Of a stretch of 64,000 nt of DNA, positions 17,509 to 25,927 are shown piece by piece. Below the pieces are notes generated by a model, which saw only the letters and a program-made list of their open reading frames with translations, was not told the origin of the DNA and searched no databases. Position 1 is the first letter of the stretch. Each line of letters opens with the position of its first letter. The position numbers were made by a program, and so were the translations under genes. This stretch comes from Rossellomorea aquimaris (GTDB lineage: Bacteria; Bacillota; Bacilli; Bacillales; Bacillaceae_B): the NCBI RefSeq assembly GCF_008180865.1, contig NZ_VTEX01000002.1:558001-622000 (forward strand), given 5' to 3'.

Positions 17509-17543
17509 AAGGGGAATTATATTCAAACAATATAATTCCCCTT
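17509..17543. promoter_or_regulatory. 15-bp perfect hairpin between bacteriocin and ABC genes
   Basis: Arms AAGGGGAATTATATT and AATATAATTCCCCTT surround a five-base loop. It sits between the bacteriocin stop (17550) and the ATPase start (17486). There is no T-run on the minus-strand exit side. It is therefore more likely an RNA-stability or processing hairpin, or a leaky terminator, that lets the bacteriocin be made in excess over the pump. Confidence 0.65.
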
Positions 17544-17549
17544 CGCCGT

Positions 17550-17831
17550 TTACTTAATATATTTGTTAAAAGTAACTTTATATGGACCAGTGTAATCTAA
17601 GTAAAAGCGGGACCAATAACCTGGGCTTGCTGTCGGACCAAAATAAGTGATGCCATTTTTAGTCGTTGTCGTATAATGACTATAACTTGAATGGTAATAA
17701 TGGTTATAATGGCGCATATTCGTTTTGTCATAACCATAATCCCATGTTTCAGCCGCAGAAGCTGCCAAAGGTATAATCGCACTTACTATTAACAATGAAA
17801 GTAAAGAAAATGTAATCAGTTTTTTCTTCAT
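17550..17831 (-). CDS. Lactococcin 972 family bacteriocin precursor
   Basis: 93 residues. A Sec signal peptide (basic MKKK, hydrophobic core, AASA cleavage near residue 27) leads to a roughly 66-residue mature peptide. The mature start ETWDYGYD, the Tyr/His-rich YNHYYHSSYSHY and the SPGYWSRFYL segment match the pattern of lactococcin 972 (WxYG near the N-terminus, xYYHxxxxH, then GxWxxA). Lactococcin 972 itself blocks septum formation by binding lipid II. AGGAGG precedes the ATG. The genes that follow are the family's usual transporter pair. Confidence 0.85.
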   Translation of the reverse strand: MKKKLITFSLLSLLIVSAIIPLAASAAETWDYGYDKTNMRHYNHYYHSSYSHYTTTTKNGITYFGPTASPGYWSRFYLDYTGPYKVTFNKYIK

Positions 17832-17933
17832 TTTATTTCCTCCTCAAATGCCTGAAATCTATTAGTTTTTTGTAATGATAAGCTTTAGATAGTTCCTAAA
17901 AGAAACTTAATTTCTCAATTTCTGCCTTGATGA

Positions 17934-18515
17934 TTATTTATGTTCTTTAACAGTATGATTTAGTAACAATTCTGATTTCCCGAGAAAATTAGAAAGTAGA
18001 GTGTATACGAACAAGCCTATTACGGTTCCTAACGTATTAGTCATTAAATCGTCAACATCAAAGCTTCTATAATTAAAGCCAAGGAAAAAGCCAGCCATGT
18101 ATTGTATTAATTCAATACTTAGACTTATGAGAAAGCCGATAACTATAACCTTACCTTTTTTTATGGTCGGGAATAGAATGGGTAACGCCAATCCCAATGG
18201 AATAAATAATAGGATGTTTCCTCCGATTTGCTTTAAAGCTATAATTGGATCACCAAAGTTTATCGCGTCTGCTATTGCTTTAAAAGGAATGAAATTATGC
18301 TCTACCCCTAAATTGTCCTCTATCATGATTTGGATTAACTCTTTTTGATATGGAAAAGGGAATAGTGTTATAACCACTAGGTTTGAAGCATAAACAGAAA
18401 AAATCAACCAATAAACATAATGGAGAACGGATATATATCCTTTTAAATATTTGTAACCCAAAAAAATAGTAAATAAAGAAATGATTATTATAGTAGGATA
18501 CAACGCATTAAACAT
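17934..18515 (-). CDS. VanZ-like membrane protein
   Basis: 193 residues from ATG 18515, chosen because TTGGAG lies nine bases upstream; the longer frame begins at a TTG inside that site. Five hydrophobic helices and the family pattern NxxxxFxPFxxI (HNFIPFKAIAD) followed by GNILLFIPLGLALPILFP and the FDVDDLMTNTLGTVIG block identify a VanZ-like protein. VanZ homologues are tied to teicoplanin or cell-wall antibiotic tolerance. Placement upstream of a cell-wall-targeting bacteriocin makes a self-protection role possible. Confidence 0.9.
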   Translation of the reverse strand: MFNALYPTIIIISLFTIFLGYKYLKGYISVLHYVYWLIFSVYASNLVVITLFPFPYQKELIQIMIEDNLGVEHNFIPFKAIADAINFGDPIIALKQIGGNILLFIPLGLALPILFPTIKKGKVIVIGFLISLSIELIQYMAGFFLGFNYRSFDVDDLMTNTLGTVIGLFVYTLLSNFLGKSELLLNHTVKEHK

Positions 18516-18546
18516 ACTAGAACTCCAACCTCTCAAAATCTAAAAC

Positions 18547-18936
18547 TTAATAATCTAAAGTTCCTGAACCCTTTATTCTAAGTCCATTATAATTTTTCCA
18601 TAATTCATAAGTGTACGTATGACCTTTGACTACTGCAGTATCAGTATCTCCGTAAGGTGACCCGGTACTAGATTTCTCATAACCTAATCTAGTGATCAAA
18701 ACGCTTGAACCGCCTTTTTTTTCATAAACATGTATAGTGAAATAGTTATCTCCACCCCAACTAGTCATATTGATTGTACCCGTTACACTTTCTTTTGTAG
18801 AAGTATATGTACCAATTGTAAGTTGGTGGGTCATATCAAATGTAAAATTCTTTAAAGCAGCTTGAGCAGCTATTGGTGTCATCATAATAGCAGTTATTAT
18901 CACCACTCCAAATACCTTTGTTAATTTCTTTTTCAT
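18547..18936 (-). CDS. Secreted beta-rich protein, unknown
   Basis: 129 residues with a clear Sec signal (MKKKLTKVFGVVIITAIMM.., AQA cleavage near residue 26). The mature part has no Cys and is rich in Thr, Gly and aromatic residues, suggesting a small beta-sandwich. AGAGGATG precedes the ATG. It is the first gene of the co-directional run that contains the lactococcin 972-like gene. No family is recognised. Confidence 0.75.
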   Translation of the reverse strand: MKKKLTKVFGVVIITAIMMTPIAAQAALKNFTFDMTHQLTIGTYTSTKESVTGTINMTSWGGDNYFTIHVYEKKGGSSVLITRLGYEKSSTGSPYGDTDTAVVKGHTYTYELWKNYNGLRIKGSGTLDY

Positions 18937-19435
18937 TTTCCAGACATCCTCTTAAAACGTAAATTTTACCATTTGCGCAAACAGCAAATTTATTATCCTG
19001 CTAAAACAAAATTTAATCAACACATTTTTACATTTCAGTAAAAATATACTACTAAACTATATTTTCTGGGCATTTTCACCTAAAGCAACATAAGTCTCTC
19101 CAATAAAAATAGACTGACAGGCTAGGTGATATACCCAAGCACGGTGACGGTTCTGGAGCTTCCTAATAATGTCTAACTTGCAACTGGGACAGTGAACCCG
19201 TCCCTCCGTTCCGTCTTGACTAACCCCGGTTCCCCCAAGCCTTCAACAACCACCCTAAAAAAGGGAAGAATGAAATTTAAGGATTATTTAAGATTGATTA
19301 CAAAGGAAAAAAATGTATAGTATGTTAAAATCATTCTCGTTGAAAAAATATTTTTAATAGGGGAAAATGAAAAAATTGTATGGTGAATATAAACTTATTA
19401 AATATTAATAAGTTTAAGAAAGGGGATAACTGTCT
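18937..19435. other. AT-rich intergenic region with a decayed palindrome
   Basis: About 500 bases with no convincing gene. It holds the promoter region of the bacteriocin run (leftward), a degenerate member of the palindrome family (19138-19205: AGCACGGTGACGGTTCTGGAGCTTC and a corrupted right arm) and the promoter region of the rightward genes. A plausible -10 (TATAGT) lies near 19316. Confidence 0.5.
19391..19415. promoter_or_regulatory. 10-bp perfect dyad upstream of bacteriocin-like gene
   Basis: AAACTTATTA, five bases, TAATAAGTTT. It lies 21 bases before a 9-codon mini-ORF and about 80 bases before the broken secreted gene. It could be an operator or a leader hairpin; it is too weak in GC to be a terminator. 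Confidence 0.45.
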
Positions 19436-19465
19436 ATGAAATCTAATTTCAAAGACTGGGCATAA
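19436..19465 (+). CDS. Possible 9-residue leader or signal peptide
   Basis: ATG to TAA encodes MKSNFKDWA. AAAGGGG stands 9-10 bases upstream, which is a stronger ribosome site than that of the next gene. It ends 29 bases before the ATG at 19495. It could be a leader peptide, an unprocessed signalling peptide or an accident; a nine-codon frame has no statistical weight by itself. Confidence 0.25.
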   Translation: MKSNFKDWA

Positions 19466-19494
19466 ATATTAATTACATAGGGGTAGTTTGTAAA

Positions 19495-19954
19495 ATGAAA
19501 AAGACACTTATTTTAGGAGCAACAACAATATTAACTTTAAGATTCTCAAAATCAAGTAGAGGTTTTAGAAGGGGCTTTTAAAGAAGTTAATAGGCAAGTG
19601 GCAAATGGACAAGTAGTAGTTAATGACGATTTATCAATCGCTAATAAATCTAATTTCCAAGCATCTTTTGCTGCTGCTAGTAAAGGCTATACTTCTAAAA
19701 CTTATTGGTGGGAAGTAAGAGCTACATATAGTAATTCACAAGCTAAAACAGCAATTAAGCAATTGCAAGACGCTGCAGATCATGAACAATTCCTTTTGGC
19801 TTCCTTATTCTGGTTACCTCCTGTGGCTGGTATCGGAGGTATCATAGGGGCATACTGTCAAAAACTAGAGAAAACCATGAAATCGCATAATAAAGGTAAA
19901 GGTGTTATTCTTGATATGACTTGGGCTTTGACATATAAATGTAAGTCTAGATAA
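19495..19954 (+). pseudogene. Frameshifted secreted bacteriocin-like protein
   Basis: ATG 19495 begins a typical signal peptide (MKKTLILGATTILTL) but that frame stops at 19579-19581. From about 19541 the coding sequence continues in another frame (DSQNQVEVLEGAFKEVNRQ) to 19954 and encodes about 135 further residues with YWWEVRATY, a Gly/hydrophobic block LPPVAGIGGIIGAYC and a basic end. The end of the signal peptide, including the cleavage site, seems to have been lost in a small deletion that also shifted the frame. The hydrophobic glycine-rich segment is bacteriocin-like, but no family is recognised with certainty. Confidence 0.6.
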
Positions 19955-19982
19955 ATAAAATTTAAAAATCGGCGGTGAGAGT

Positions 19983-20132
19983 ATGTCGGATAATATATAT
20001 CTATTAATTTTTATAGTTTTAACAGTTATCTATATATATTTATTTTATTCTAATAAAATTAAATTTAGAATGGTATATGCTCTACTATACCTAGTTGTAT
20101 TATTAGGGTTTTTTCGCCTATACATGAATTGA
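19983..20132 (+). CDS. Two-helix membrane peptide, possible immunity partner
   Basis: 49 residues, almost entirely two hydrophobic helices (about 4-19 and 29-44) around a basic turn SNKIKFRM. GGTGAGAG precedes the ATG. It begins 28 bases after the broken secreted gene in the same direction. Small membrane peptides placed after secreted bacteriocins are often immunity proteins, and that is only an inference here. Confidence 0.55.
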   Translation: MSDNIYLLIFIVLTVIYIYLFYSNKIKFRMVYALLYLVVLLGFFRLYMN

Positions 20133-20227
20133 TATCCTATAAAAGGGTTGCAGTCTTATTATTTACTTAATTATTGAAAGAACACTTACTATTTATCTGG
20201 GATTAGTGAAGTTAGTCTATCAATTAT

Positions 20228-20278
20228 ACGGGGACGTATTCGAGGCTTCATCATATGAAGCCTCGAATACGTCCCCGT
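20228..20278. repeat. Palindrome with 24-bp perfect arms
   Basis: Left arm 20228-20251, three-base loop CAT, right arm 20255-20278. The outer part carries the ACGGGGACG..CGTCCCCGT core of the dispersed family but the inner part (TATTCGAGGCTTCAT) is different. It ends 20 bases from the stop of the minus-strand gene at 20298, and 96 bases after the plus-strand stop at 20132, so it could end transcripts from both sides. Confidence 0.85.
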
Positions 20279-20297
20279 GCTGTTCCATTTTACACTC

Positions 20298-20789
20298 TCA
20301 GTTAACCGAAGAAGCAGCCGCTTCATCCGCCTTCACACAATCAATCGCAATAACAAGAGCAATCATCATCGTCTCCATCTCTTCATTCATTACTTTCACC
20401 CTGTAACTGTCGCCCCAAGTGAACCACTCCTTGCCCACTTCGCCTACAACCTCGCCATGCTGCAATATTTGAAAATCCATATCCCACCAATTCCCCTGCA
20501 CTTCAATGCCTGCCGCATCAATCGTATAGCGAGCTTTCAGAATGGAGAATTCCTTCTTGATCGTCAATACCTCTTGACCATTCACCTCAACAAAAAACTT
20601 CGGTAAAAAGCTGAACGTCTTCTTCGTAATAAGGGCCACTTCATCCCTGCTTGTATTCATTATGGAGAAAGTCTTCGGAACCTTCATAAAGCTTCCCTCC
20701 ACATAATATCGGTCCTTCTCCTCTTGATCCTTTACCGTGAATTTCCCGCTAAGGCTGAATACTTTTTGCTTGATATAAAGCTGATTCAT
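20298..20789 (-). CDS. LURP-one/YxjI family protein
   Basis: 163 residues from ATG 20789 (MNQLYIKQKVFSLSGKFTV), with GGGAGG just upstream; the frame is open a few codons further but without a better site. The pattern of short strands, the EGSFMKVPKTFSI segment and the C-terminal hydrophobic helix (METMMIALVIAIDC) fit the tubby-like LURP-one-related group to which B. subtilis YxjI belongs. The fold resembles phospholipid scramblase. No defined role is known. Confidence 0.82.
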   Translation of the reverse strand: MNQLYIKQKVFSLSGKFTVKDQEEKDRYYVEGSFMKVPKTFSIMNTSRDEVALITKKTFSFLPKFFVEVNGQEVLTIKKEFSILKARYTIDAAGIEVQGNWWDMDFQILQHGEVVGEVGKEWFTWGDSYRVKVMNEEMETMMIALVIAIDCVKADEAAASSVN

Positions 20790-20917
20790 GATTTTGCCTC
20801 CCACTTTTGAGTCTTTATTTTATTTACGTTTGAGGTGGGATTTAGTTCCAAAGGGATGCCATCATTTTTTTACTCAACAATCTGCAGCGAATTCTTGAGG
20901 GATGCTGCCTCAGAATA

Positions 20918-20985
20918 GAAGCACGGGGACGGTTCTCCCGCTTCCAATTCATCAAAAAAAGAAGCAAAGGAACCTTCCCCGTGCT
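20918..20985. repeat. Palindromic element, copy 4
   Basis: GAAGCACGGGGACGGTTCTCCCGCTTC pairs imperfectly with GAAGCAAAGGAACCTTCCC..GTGCTT across an 18-base centre. It touches the stop codon of the minus-strand gene at 20986. Confidence 0.8.
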
Positions 20986-21444
20986 TTACTTCCTCCTATC
21001 CATCCACTCCTCAAGCGTCATCATCTCAAACTCTTCTTGATGATCCAATCGCAATGGAGCGATGAATTCAAGTGAATTTCCGTCGGGATCATCGAAATAC
21101 AGACAAGCATGGGCCTGTGGATTGTTGGGAAGGACGATCGGCTGCCGTTCTGCTGAAAACCCGAACGCTTCCCGCACCTCGACTTCTCTTTCTTTTAACC
21201 ATTCCTTCGCCTTAATGATATCCTCCACTTCGACATGAAAGGCAATATGCCGGATGGAAGCATGATACGGGATGTTCACCTCATCCGCCTCCCACAACCC
21301 AAGCCAGCTTCTCCCTTTCTCAATCCAGACAAAGGAAACCTTCCCGCTCTCATAAGCCAGCTCCAAACCAAGCTTCTGATAAAATTCGATGGACTGTCTC
21401 ATATCACTTACAGGTAAATGAGCTTCATATAATCCTTTAATCAT
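20986..21444 (-). CDS. VOC family (glyoxalase/bleomycin-resistance fold) protein
   Basis: 152 residues. The paired beta-alpha-beta-beta-beta units are evident from YEAHLPVSDMRQSIEFYQKLGLEL and the C-terminal ACLYFDDPDGNSLEFIAPL, which holds the usual metal-binding Glu. The first unit has a His in EAHLPV, and IRHIAFHVE supplies another. It may be a lyase, isomerase or dioxygenase-type enzyme or a drug-binding protein. The substrate is not predictable. GGAGG precedes the ATG. Confidence 0.88.
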   Translation of the reverse strand: MIKGLYEAHLPVSDMRQSIEFYQKLGLELAYESGKVSFVWIEKGRSWLGLWEADEVNIPYHASIRHIAFHVEVEDIIKAKEWLKEREVEVREAFGFSAERQPIVLPNNPQAHACLYFDDPDGNSLEFIAPLRLDHQEEFEMMTLEEWMDRRK

Positions 21445-21548
21445 GGTGGTACCTCCTTTTTTCCTTCATTTTAGTATCCTGCCAAAAAGAATGGCTCCGA
21501 AATTCGTTTGAAATGTTTCTAAGACTTTTGATTGAGACCATAGGGACA

Positions 21549-21584
21549 GGTCCCTTGGCTCCCCATTTTTAACAACCAAGGGAC
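21549..21584. repeat. GGTCCCTTGG..CCAAGGGACC inverted repeat
   Basis: Ten-base left arm GGTCCCTTGG and right arm CCAAGGGACC around an AT-rich loop. It is a relative in style, not sequence, of the GAAGCAC palindromes and stands next to copy 5. Confidence 0.65.
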
Positions 21585-21618
21585 CAATCTTTTCAAAGGG
21601 AGAATCGGGAGGAACATG

Positions 21619-21684
21619 TGGGGCGGTTCTTCTGCCTTCCTTTTAATCGAAAAAAGAAGCAAGGGAACCGTCCCCTTGCTTCTT
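21619..21684. repeat. Palindromic element, copy 5
   Basis: GTGGGGCGGTTCTTCTGCCTTC and GAAGCAAGGGAACCGTCCC..TTGCTTC. The right half is itself nearly palindromic. It ends eight bases from the stop codon of the large protease gene at 21692. Confidence 0.75.
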
Positions 21685-21691
21685 TAGCTTT

Positions 21692-24600
21692 CTAGCTTTC
21701 TAATTCCTTCTTCACTTTTTCCAGCGTCTTATTTTTGTATTTCGTTTTTGCTTTCGGTGCACGTGGATCGGTAGGATTTTGTAGGCCATAGTTTGTTTCG
21801 ATGAATTTGAAATCGTTCATATCAACTATACCATCAAAGTTGATATCCGCATCACGGTGATCCGTTCCCCAGTATGTTTGCATATAGATGGCGTCCATGA
21901 TATCAATGACCTGGTCACCGTTGACATCGCCTGCTATCATCTGAGGAAAGCCCTCGGTGTCAAATTCGCCTCGGATCTTATCCCCGATTTGCTTAAAGAC
22001 CGTGAATGGGTTGCTATATTTAAAGTGCCCCGGTACATGGATGGAGTAGGTGAATTCTTCGTCTGTAATCGGCAATTTAACATAAAGTCTTGGATATTCA
22101 GCAATCCCGTTATTCTCCATGACAATCGTTCCGTCGTACTGATTGTTGGAATCATCTGTTGCATACCCATCAATCCCTGCTTTGGTAAAATCATTCCCAA
22201 ACGGAATTCCCTCTGCAAAAACAGGAACTTTCACCTGTGAAAAAGACGGGTCAACATAGGATTCCACAGCTACACTAGGAAGAGAGACTTCAGTGCCTTC
22301 CCCATTCGTATAGGTAGACGTTATATTTTGTAATTGTAGGACACCCTCATAGTATTTTTCATCTTTCACTTTCACTTTTACATTCACAGCAGGGGTGGTG
22401 CCGGTTAGACTCTCTGGATTGTTTATGTCCAAATGAATCGTTTGTTTTCTCGTTCCCGCTCCATTTGCAGTATCCTCATGATTCATCTGAACGCTTGCCT
22501 TTTTCTCCAATTCCGGATGGACGGTTACACTTTCTATCTCAAAATGGTCACTCAAATAATCAAAGGTAAAGGTTTGATCTTTGATTCCTGAGGTATTATT
22601 CATTTTGATCGTATAGGTGACAGTCTCTCCCATTGTCGGGTTAATTTTATCCGGTGTCGCATCCACATATGGTGTTCCTTTCTTGACGAAGTAGGTGGCA
22701 TGTGCGTTTGGATAATTCACCGCACTCGATATTCCGACACCGAAGAATCGAACCGGTAGAATCGGAAGGGAATCATCAAGCGGCAGATTAGCTGCAAATG
22801 TTCCATCCGGATTAAGTGGAACGTCTCCATTTGGCGCATATTTAGCAGTAGTGATGTATTGGTTGTACTTTGGAACTTCTTTATTGTAGTATAGTACAAC
22901 TTCGTTGGAAGCCTGGTTAACATCGAACCCATACTTCTTCATGTGGTCGATGTTTTCTTCATGGATGCTCCCCTCTACCCGAACGGATTTCTGTCCTTCT
23001 TCATATTCATAGACACCATGTGGCAGGGAGGTGATAGAGAATTCAGGGGCAGAATTATCAACAAACACATATTGATCTTTGGTAAATGTGTTCCCCTGAT
23101 CGTCTGTAGCAACGGCCCTTAGTGTATAATTTCCATGTTTAACGAACTGAGCCACCACATTCGAGAATTGAGATTGCAAGTATTCAGGATCCGTTGAAAA
23201 CGGCTCTTTCTGATCACCAATGAATGGTAAGTAAAACCCTGTATTCAATACCAAATTACCGTTATTTGGTTTTACATTCAATCCACTGACGAACCCACCA
23301 TGACCGACTATATCTTCTGTTTCAGGATCTACGTACAAGAAATCCACACGTTTAATATGACCTTTCACCTGATAGTTCATCATAAGATAATTCTTCATAA
23401 AGGGATTGACATCTGAATACCCCACTGACGCCATCGTTTGGCCGGATACAATGTCAAACTTCTCAAATTTATTTTCTTCATATGTTACACCGAAAGGGAT
23501 TTGGTACGTTTCAGAAGGATCTTCTATATTTGTATAGGTGACATAACTTTCGTATGTCCCCTTTTCTGCTGTCTTTGGTATAGAAAGAAAAACAGACGTA
23601 TTTTTACTTTTGTTCCCTTTTACAGTGATGGTATCAGTGGTTGTGACGTTTACTCCATTTTTTTCTGCGTCTTTGGATTCACTCAATCCTGTTTGGAATT
23701 GTACCGTCACATCAAATGTTTTATCCTTTTTCCCATTGTTGGTAAGCTTTACAGAACGTTTATCCAACATGTGATCCCCGGTGTAAACCACCCGGCCGAA
23801 ACTAAGACCTCCTGTTTCTTCATCGATCGTCTCGGTTTCCCCGTTTTCAATCAGTTGAGTTTCATCTGTTACTGTGATTTCCATTGTTGAATGAATGGCT
23901 TCATACGGATCCACCCGCCCTGCCCCCTGCTCAAATACGCTGTAAGGCTTGCTTAATGGATCTGCTGTGTTCATCAGGATCGTTTTAATGTCGGACGGAC
24001 TCAAATCAGGATTCGATCCAATTAACAGTGCCGATATACCTGCTACTACCGGAGCCGACATGGAGGTACCGGAGAATCGTTGATACGCGTATTGATAATC
24101 GTCCCCATTATCCCCGTTCACTACATCTGATGGAACGGTGGACATCATAGAGACCCCAGGTGCTGTCACTTCGGGTTTTATATCGTAATTTGTACGGGAT
24201 GGTCCCCGCGAACTGAATTCTGCCAGCGTATCACCTTGTGTTTTCTCTTCTTTCATTTCTCCAAATGTAAAGTCATTCTCACCAGACTCAAGCTTTTCTT
24301 TTAGAGCCAATCCTTCTTCATTATTTAGTGAAAAAGTGGGAATGTATTCCCGTCCTTCAGCAAAATACGCAGGGATATGGCCTTCTTCCGGATTATCATT
24401 GAATAGGAGCACGGCAGCTGCACCAAGTTCCTTTGCAGCCAGGATCTTATTCACTAGTGGAATGCTTTGCCCTCTGCTTATAAGGGCAATCTTGCCTTCC
24501 AGATCCTTGCCTGTGAAATCCGCTTCCGCTCCCATACCTGCATAAACAATTGGAAGGGTATCTTTCTCTAGCTGGTCAAGATCATCCCCGTATCCTATCG

Positions 24601-25927
24601 CCATGAGACGCAAGTCTACAGACAATGCATCCAATGATCCTGTTGACGTAGAGAGAGTCACTGGTACATCGTTCGCCCCTACCGTGAGCGCCAGTGCAGC
24701 GGCACTCGGAGTACCCAGCGTATACATGGCATTCCCTGAATTCCCGGCAGAAAGCACCATCGTTACCCCGCTTAATACGGCATGGTTCACAGCCATACTC
24801 ACAGGGTTCATTGGATCATTCAGGGCACCGCTGAGTGACAGGTTCATCACATCCATGCCGTCCTCAATCCCTTGTTCTATCCCTGCCATGACATTTTCAA
24901 ACGTTCCAGATCCATATGGTCCTAAAACACGGTACGCATGCAATTCAGCATCGGGTGCAATCCCTTTTGTGGCGAATTTACTCTGATTCGTCCCTTGACC
25001 GGCAACCGTCCCTGACACATGCGTCCCATGACTTGTATAATAGACTCTGCCACCCGAAACTTCCGGCCTTCCTGAATCCTTCCAATCCTCATAGGTCGTT
25101 TCCATTGGATCTTCATCATTATCGACAAAGTCATATCCACCTTTATAAGCGGCTTTCAAATCAGGATGGTTATAGTCGATACCTGTATCAAGCACACCTA
25201 CTTTAATGCCTTTTCCTGTGAAGCCTTCTTCATGGAGCTTGTCCACTTGTAAGTAGGAACGTTCATCTGACATGCCGATTCCACTGTGTTCAGCATCGAT
25301 ATCTTTCGTTTGAACAAGTGGTTCTACTTGAACGTCAGCATCACTGTACACAGCATTAACGGCATTGGATTGTAATAATGCTTTCGCTTGATTGGCTGGG
25401 AGTTTCATAGATACACCGTTAAAGGCTGTTTTATACGATCGTTTTACTATGTATCCAGCGTTTTTGCCCTTCCCTTTTCCATCCAATATCTTATCTAAGT
25501 CTTTATTAAACGCATCATGTTCCTTCTCGACTTGAGCTTTGGCTTGTGCTTCAGACAAGTCTTTTCCTTCTGCTTTGGCTTTTATGACTGCCACTTTGGA
25601 CGGACTCTGTTTAAACTCAACGATAACAGAAATTTCTTCCGTACTATCCGGATCAATCTCCGGTGCCAGATGCAAACCTGTTTGATTGATCGATTGCAGC
25701 TTTACAAGGGCTTCCCTTTGTTCTGGAGACAATTCTTGAAGTGCCTGCTCAGTGGGTGAAGAACCTGATTGAGCCTCTACCTTCACCGAGTCTTGGATTA
25801 AAACGTCCGGTGTCTTAGAAGCAGCCTGTGCTTCTGAAGGCAGACCAGAATACGATACTGGTAGACTTCCAGAAATGAGCCCTGCTCCTAACGCAATGAT
25901 GGTCGCTTTTTGCAGCTTTTTTTTCAT
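21692..25927 (-). CDS. Vpr-like subtilisin (S8) with PA, cohesin-like and dockerin parts
   Basis: 1411 residues from ATG 25927; the frame is open to a TTG at 25951 that precedes the GGGGAGAG site, so it is not the start. In order: Sec signal (1 to about 37), I9 propeptide (about 97-205), S8 catalytic domain with Asp247 (GVLDTGID), His300 (SHGTHVSG), oxyanion Asn395 (SAGNSGN) and Ser622 (GTSMSAP), an inserted PA domain (about 440-560), Fn3-like domains, a cohesin-like domain (about 1120-1240) and a dockerin-type calcium-binding pair (GDVNGDQVIDIMDAI, ADINFDGIVDMNDF) near the end. It is a secreted protease, roughly 600 residues longer than Vpr. No cell-wall anchor motif is seen. Confidence 0.93.
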   Translation of the reverse strand: MKKKLQKATIIALGAGLISGSLPVSYSGLPSEAQAASKTPDVLIQDSVKVEAQSGSSPTEQALQELSPEQREALVKLQSINQTGLHLAPEIDPDSTEEISVIVEFKQSPSKVAVIKAKAEGKDLSEAQAKAQVEKEHDAFNKDLDKILDGKGKGKNAGYIVKRSYKTAFNGVSMKLPANQAKALLQSNAVNAVYSDADVQVEPLVQTKDIDAEHSGIGMSDERSYLQVDKLHEEGFTGKGIKVGVLDTGIDYNHPDLKAAYKGGYDFVDNDEDPMETTYEDWKDSGRPEVSGGRVYYTSHGTHVSGTVAGQGTNQSKFATKGIAPDAELHAYRVLGPYGSGTFENVMAGIEQGIEDGMDVMNLSLSGALNDPMNPVSMAVNHAVLSGVTMVLSAGNSGNAMYTLGTPSAAALALTVGANDVPVTLSTSTGSLDALSVDLRLMAIGYGDDLDQLEKDTLPIVYAGMGAEADFTGKDLEGKIALISRGQSIPLVNKILAAKELGAAAVLLFNDNPEEGHIPAYFAEGREYIPTFSLNNEEGLALKEKLESGENDFTFGEMKEEKTQGDTLAEFSSRGPSRTNYDIKPEVTAPGVSMMSTVPSDVVNGDNGDDYQYAYQRFSGTSMSAPVVAGISALLIGSNPDLSPSDIKTILMNTADPLSKPYSVFEQGAGRVDPYEAIHSTMEITVTDETQLIENGETETIDEETGGLSFGRVVYTGDHMLDKRSVKLTNNGKKDKTFDVTVQFQTGLSESKDAEKNGVNVTTTDTITVKGNKSKNTSVFLSIPKTAEKGTYESYVTYTNIEDPSETYQIPFGVTYEENKFEKFDIVSGQTMASVGYSDVNPFMKNYLMMNYQVKGHIKRVDFLYVDPETEDIVGHGGFVSGLNVKPNNGNLVLNTGFYLPFIGDQKEPFSTDPEYLQSQFSNVVAQFVKHGNYTLRAVATDDQGNTFTKDQYVFVDNSAPEFSITSLPHGVYEYEEGQKSVRVEGSIHEENIDHMKKYGFDVNQASNEVVLYYNKEVPKYNQYITTAKYAPNGDVPLNPDGTFAANLPLDDSLPILPVRFFGVGISSAVNYPNAHATYFVKKGTPYVDATPDKINPTMGETVTYTIKMNNTSGIKDQTFTFDYLSDHFEIESVTVHPELEKKASVQMNHEDTANGAGTRKQTIHLDINNPESLTGTTPAVNVKVKVKDEKYYEGVLQLQNITSTYTNGEGTEVSLPSVAVESYVDPSFSQVKVPVFAEGIPFGNDFTKAGIDGYATDDSNNQYDGTIVMENNGIAEYPRLYVKLPITDEEFTYSIHVPGHFKYSNPFTVFKQIGDKIRGEFDTEGFPQMIAGDVNGDQVIDIMDAIYMQTYWGTDHRDADINFDGIVDMNDFKFIETNYGLQNPTDPRAPKAKTKYKNKTLEKVKKELES

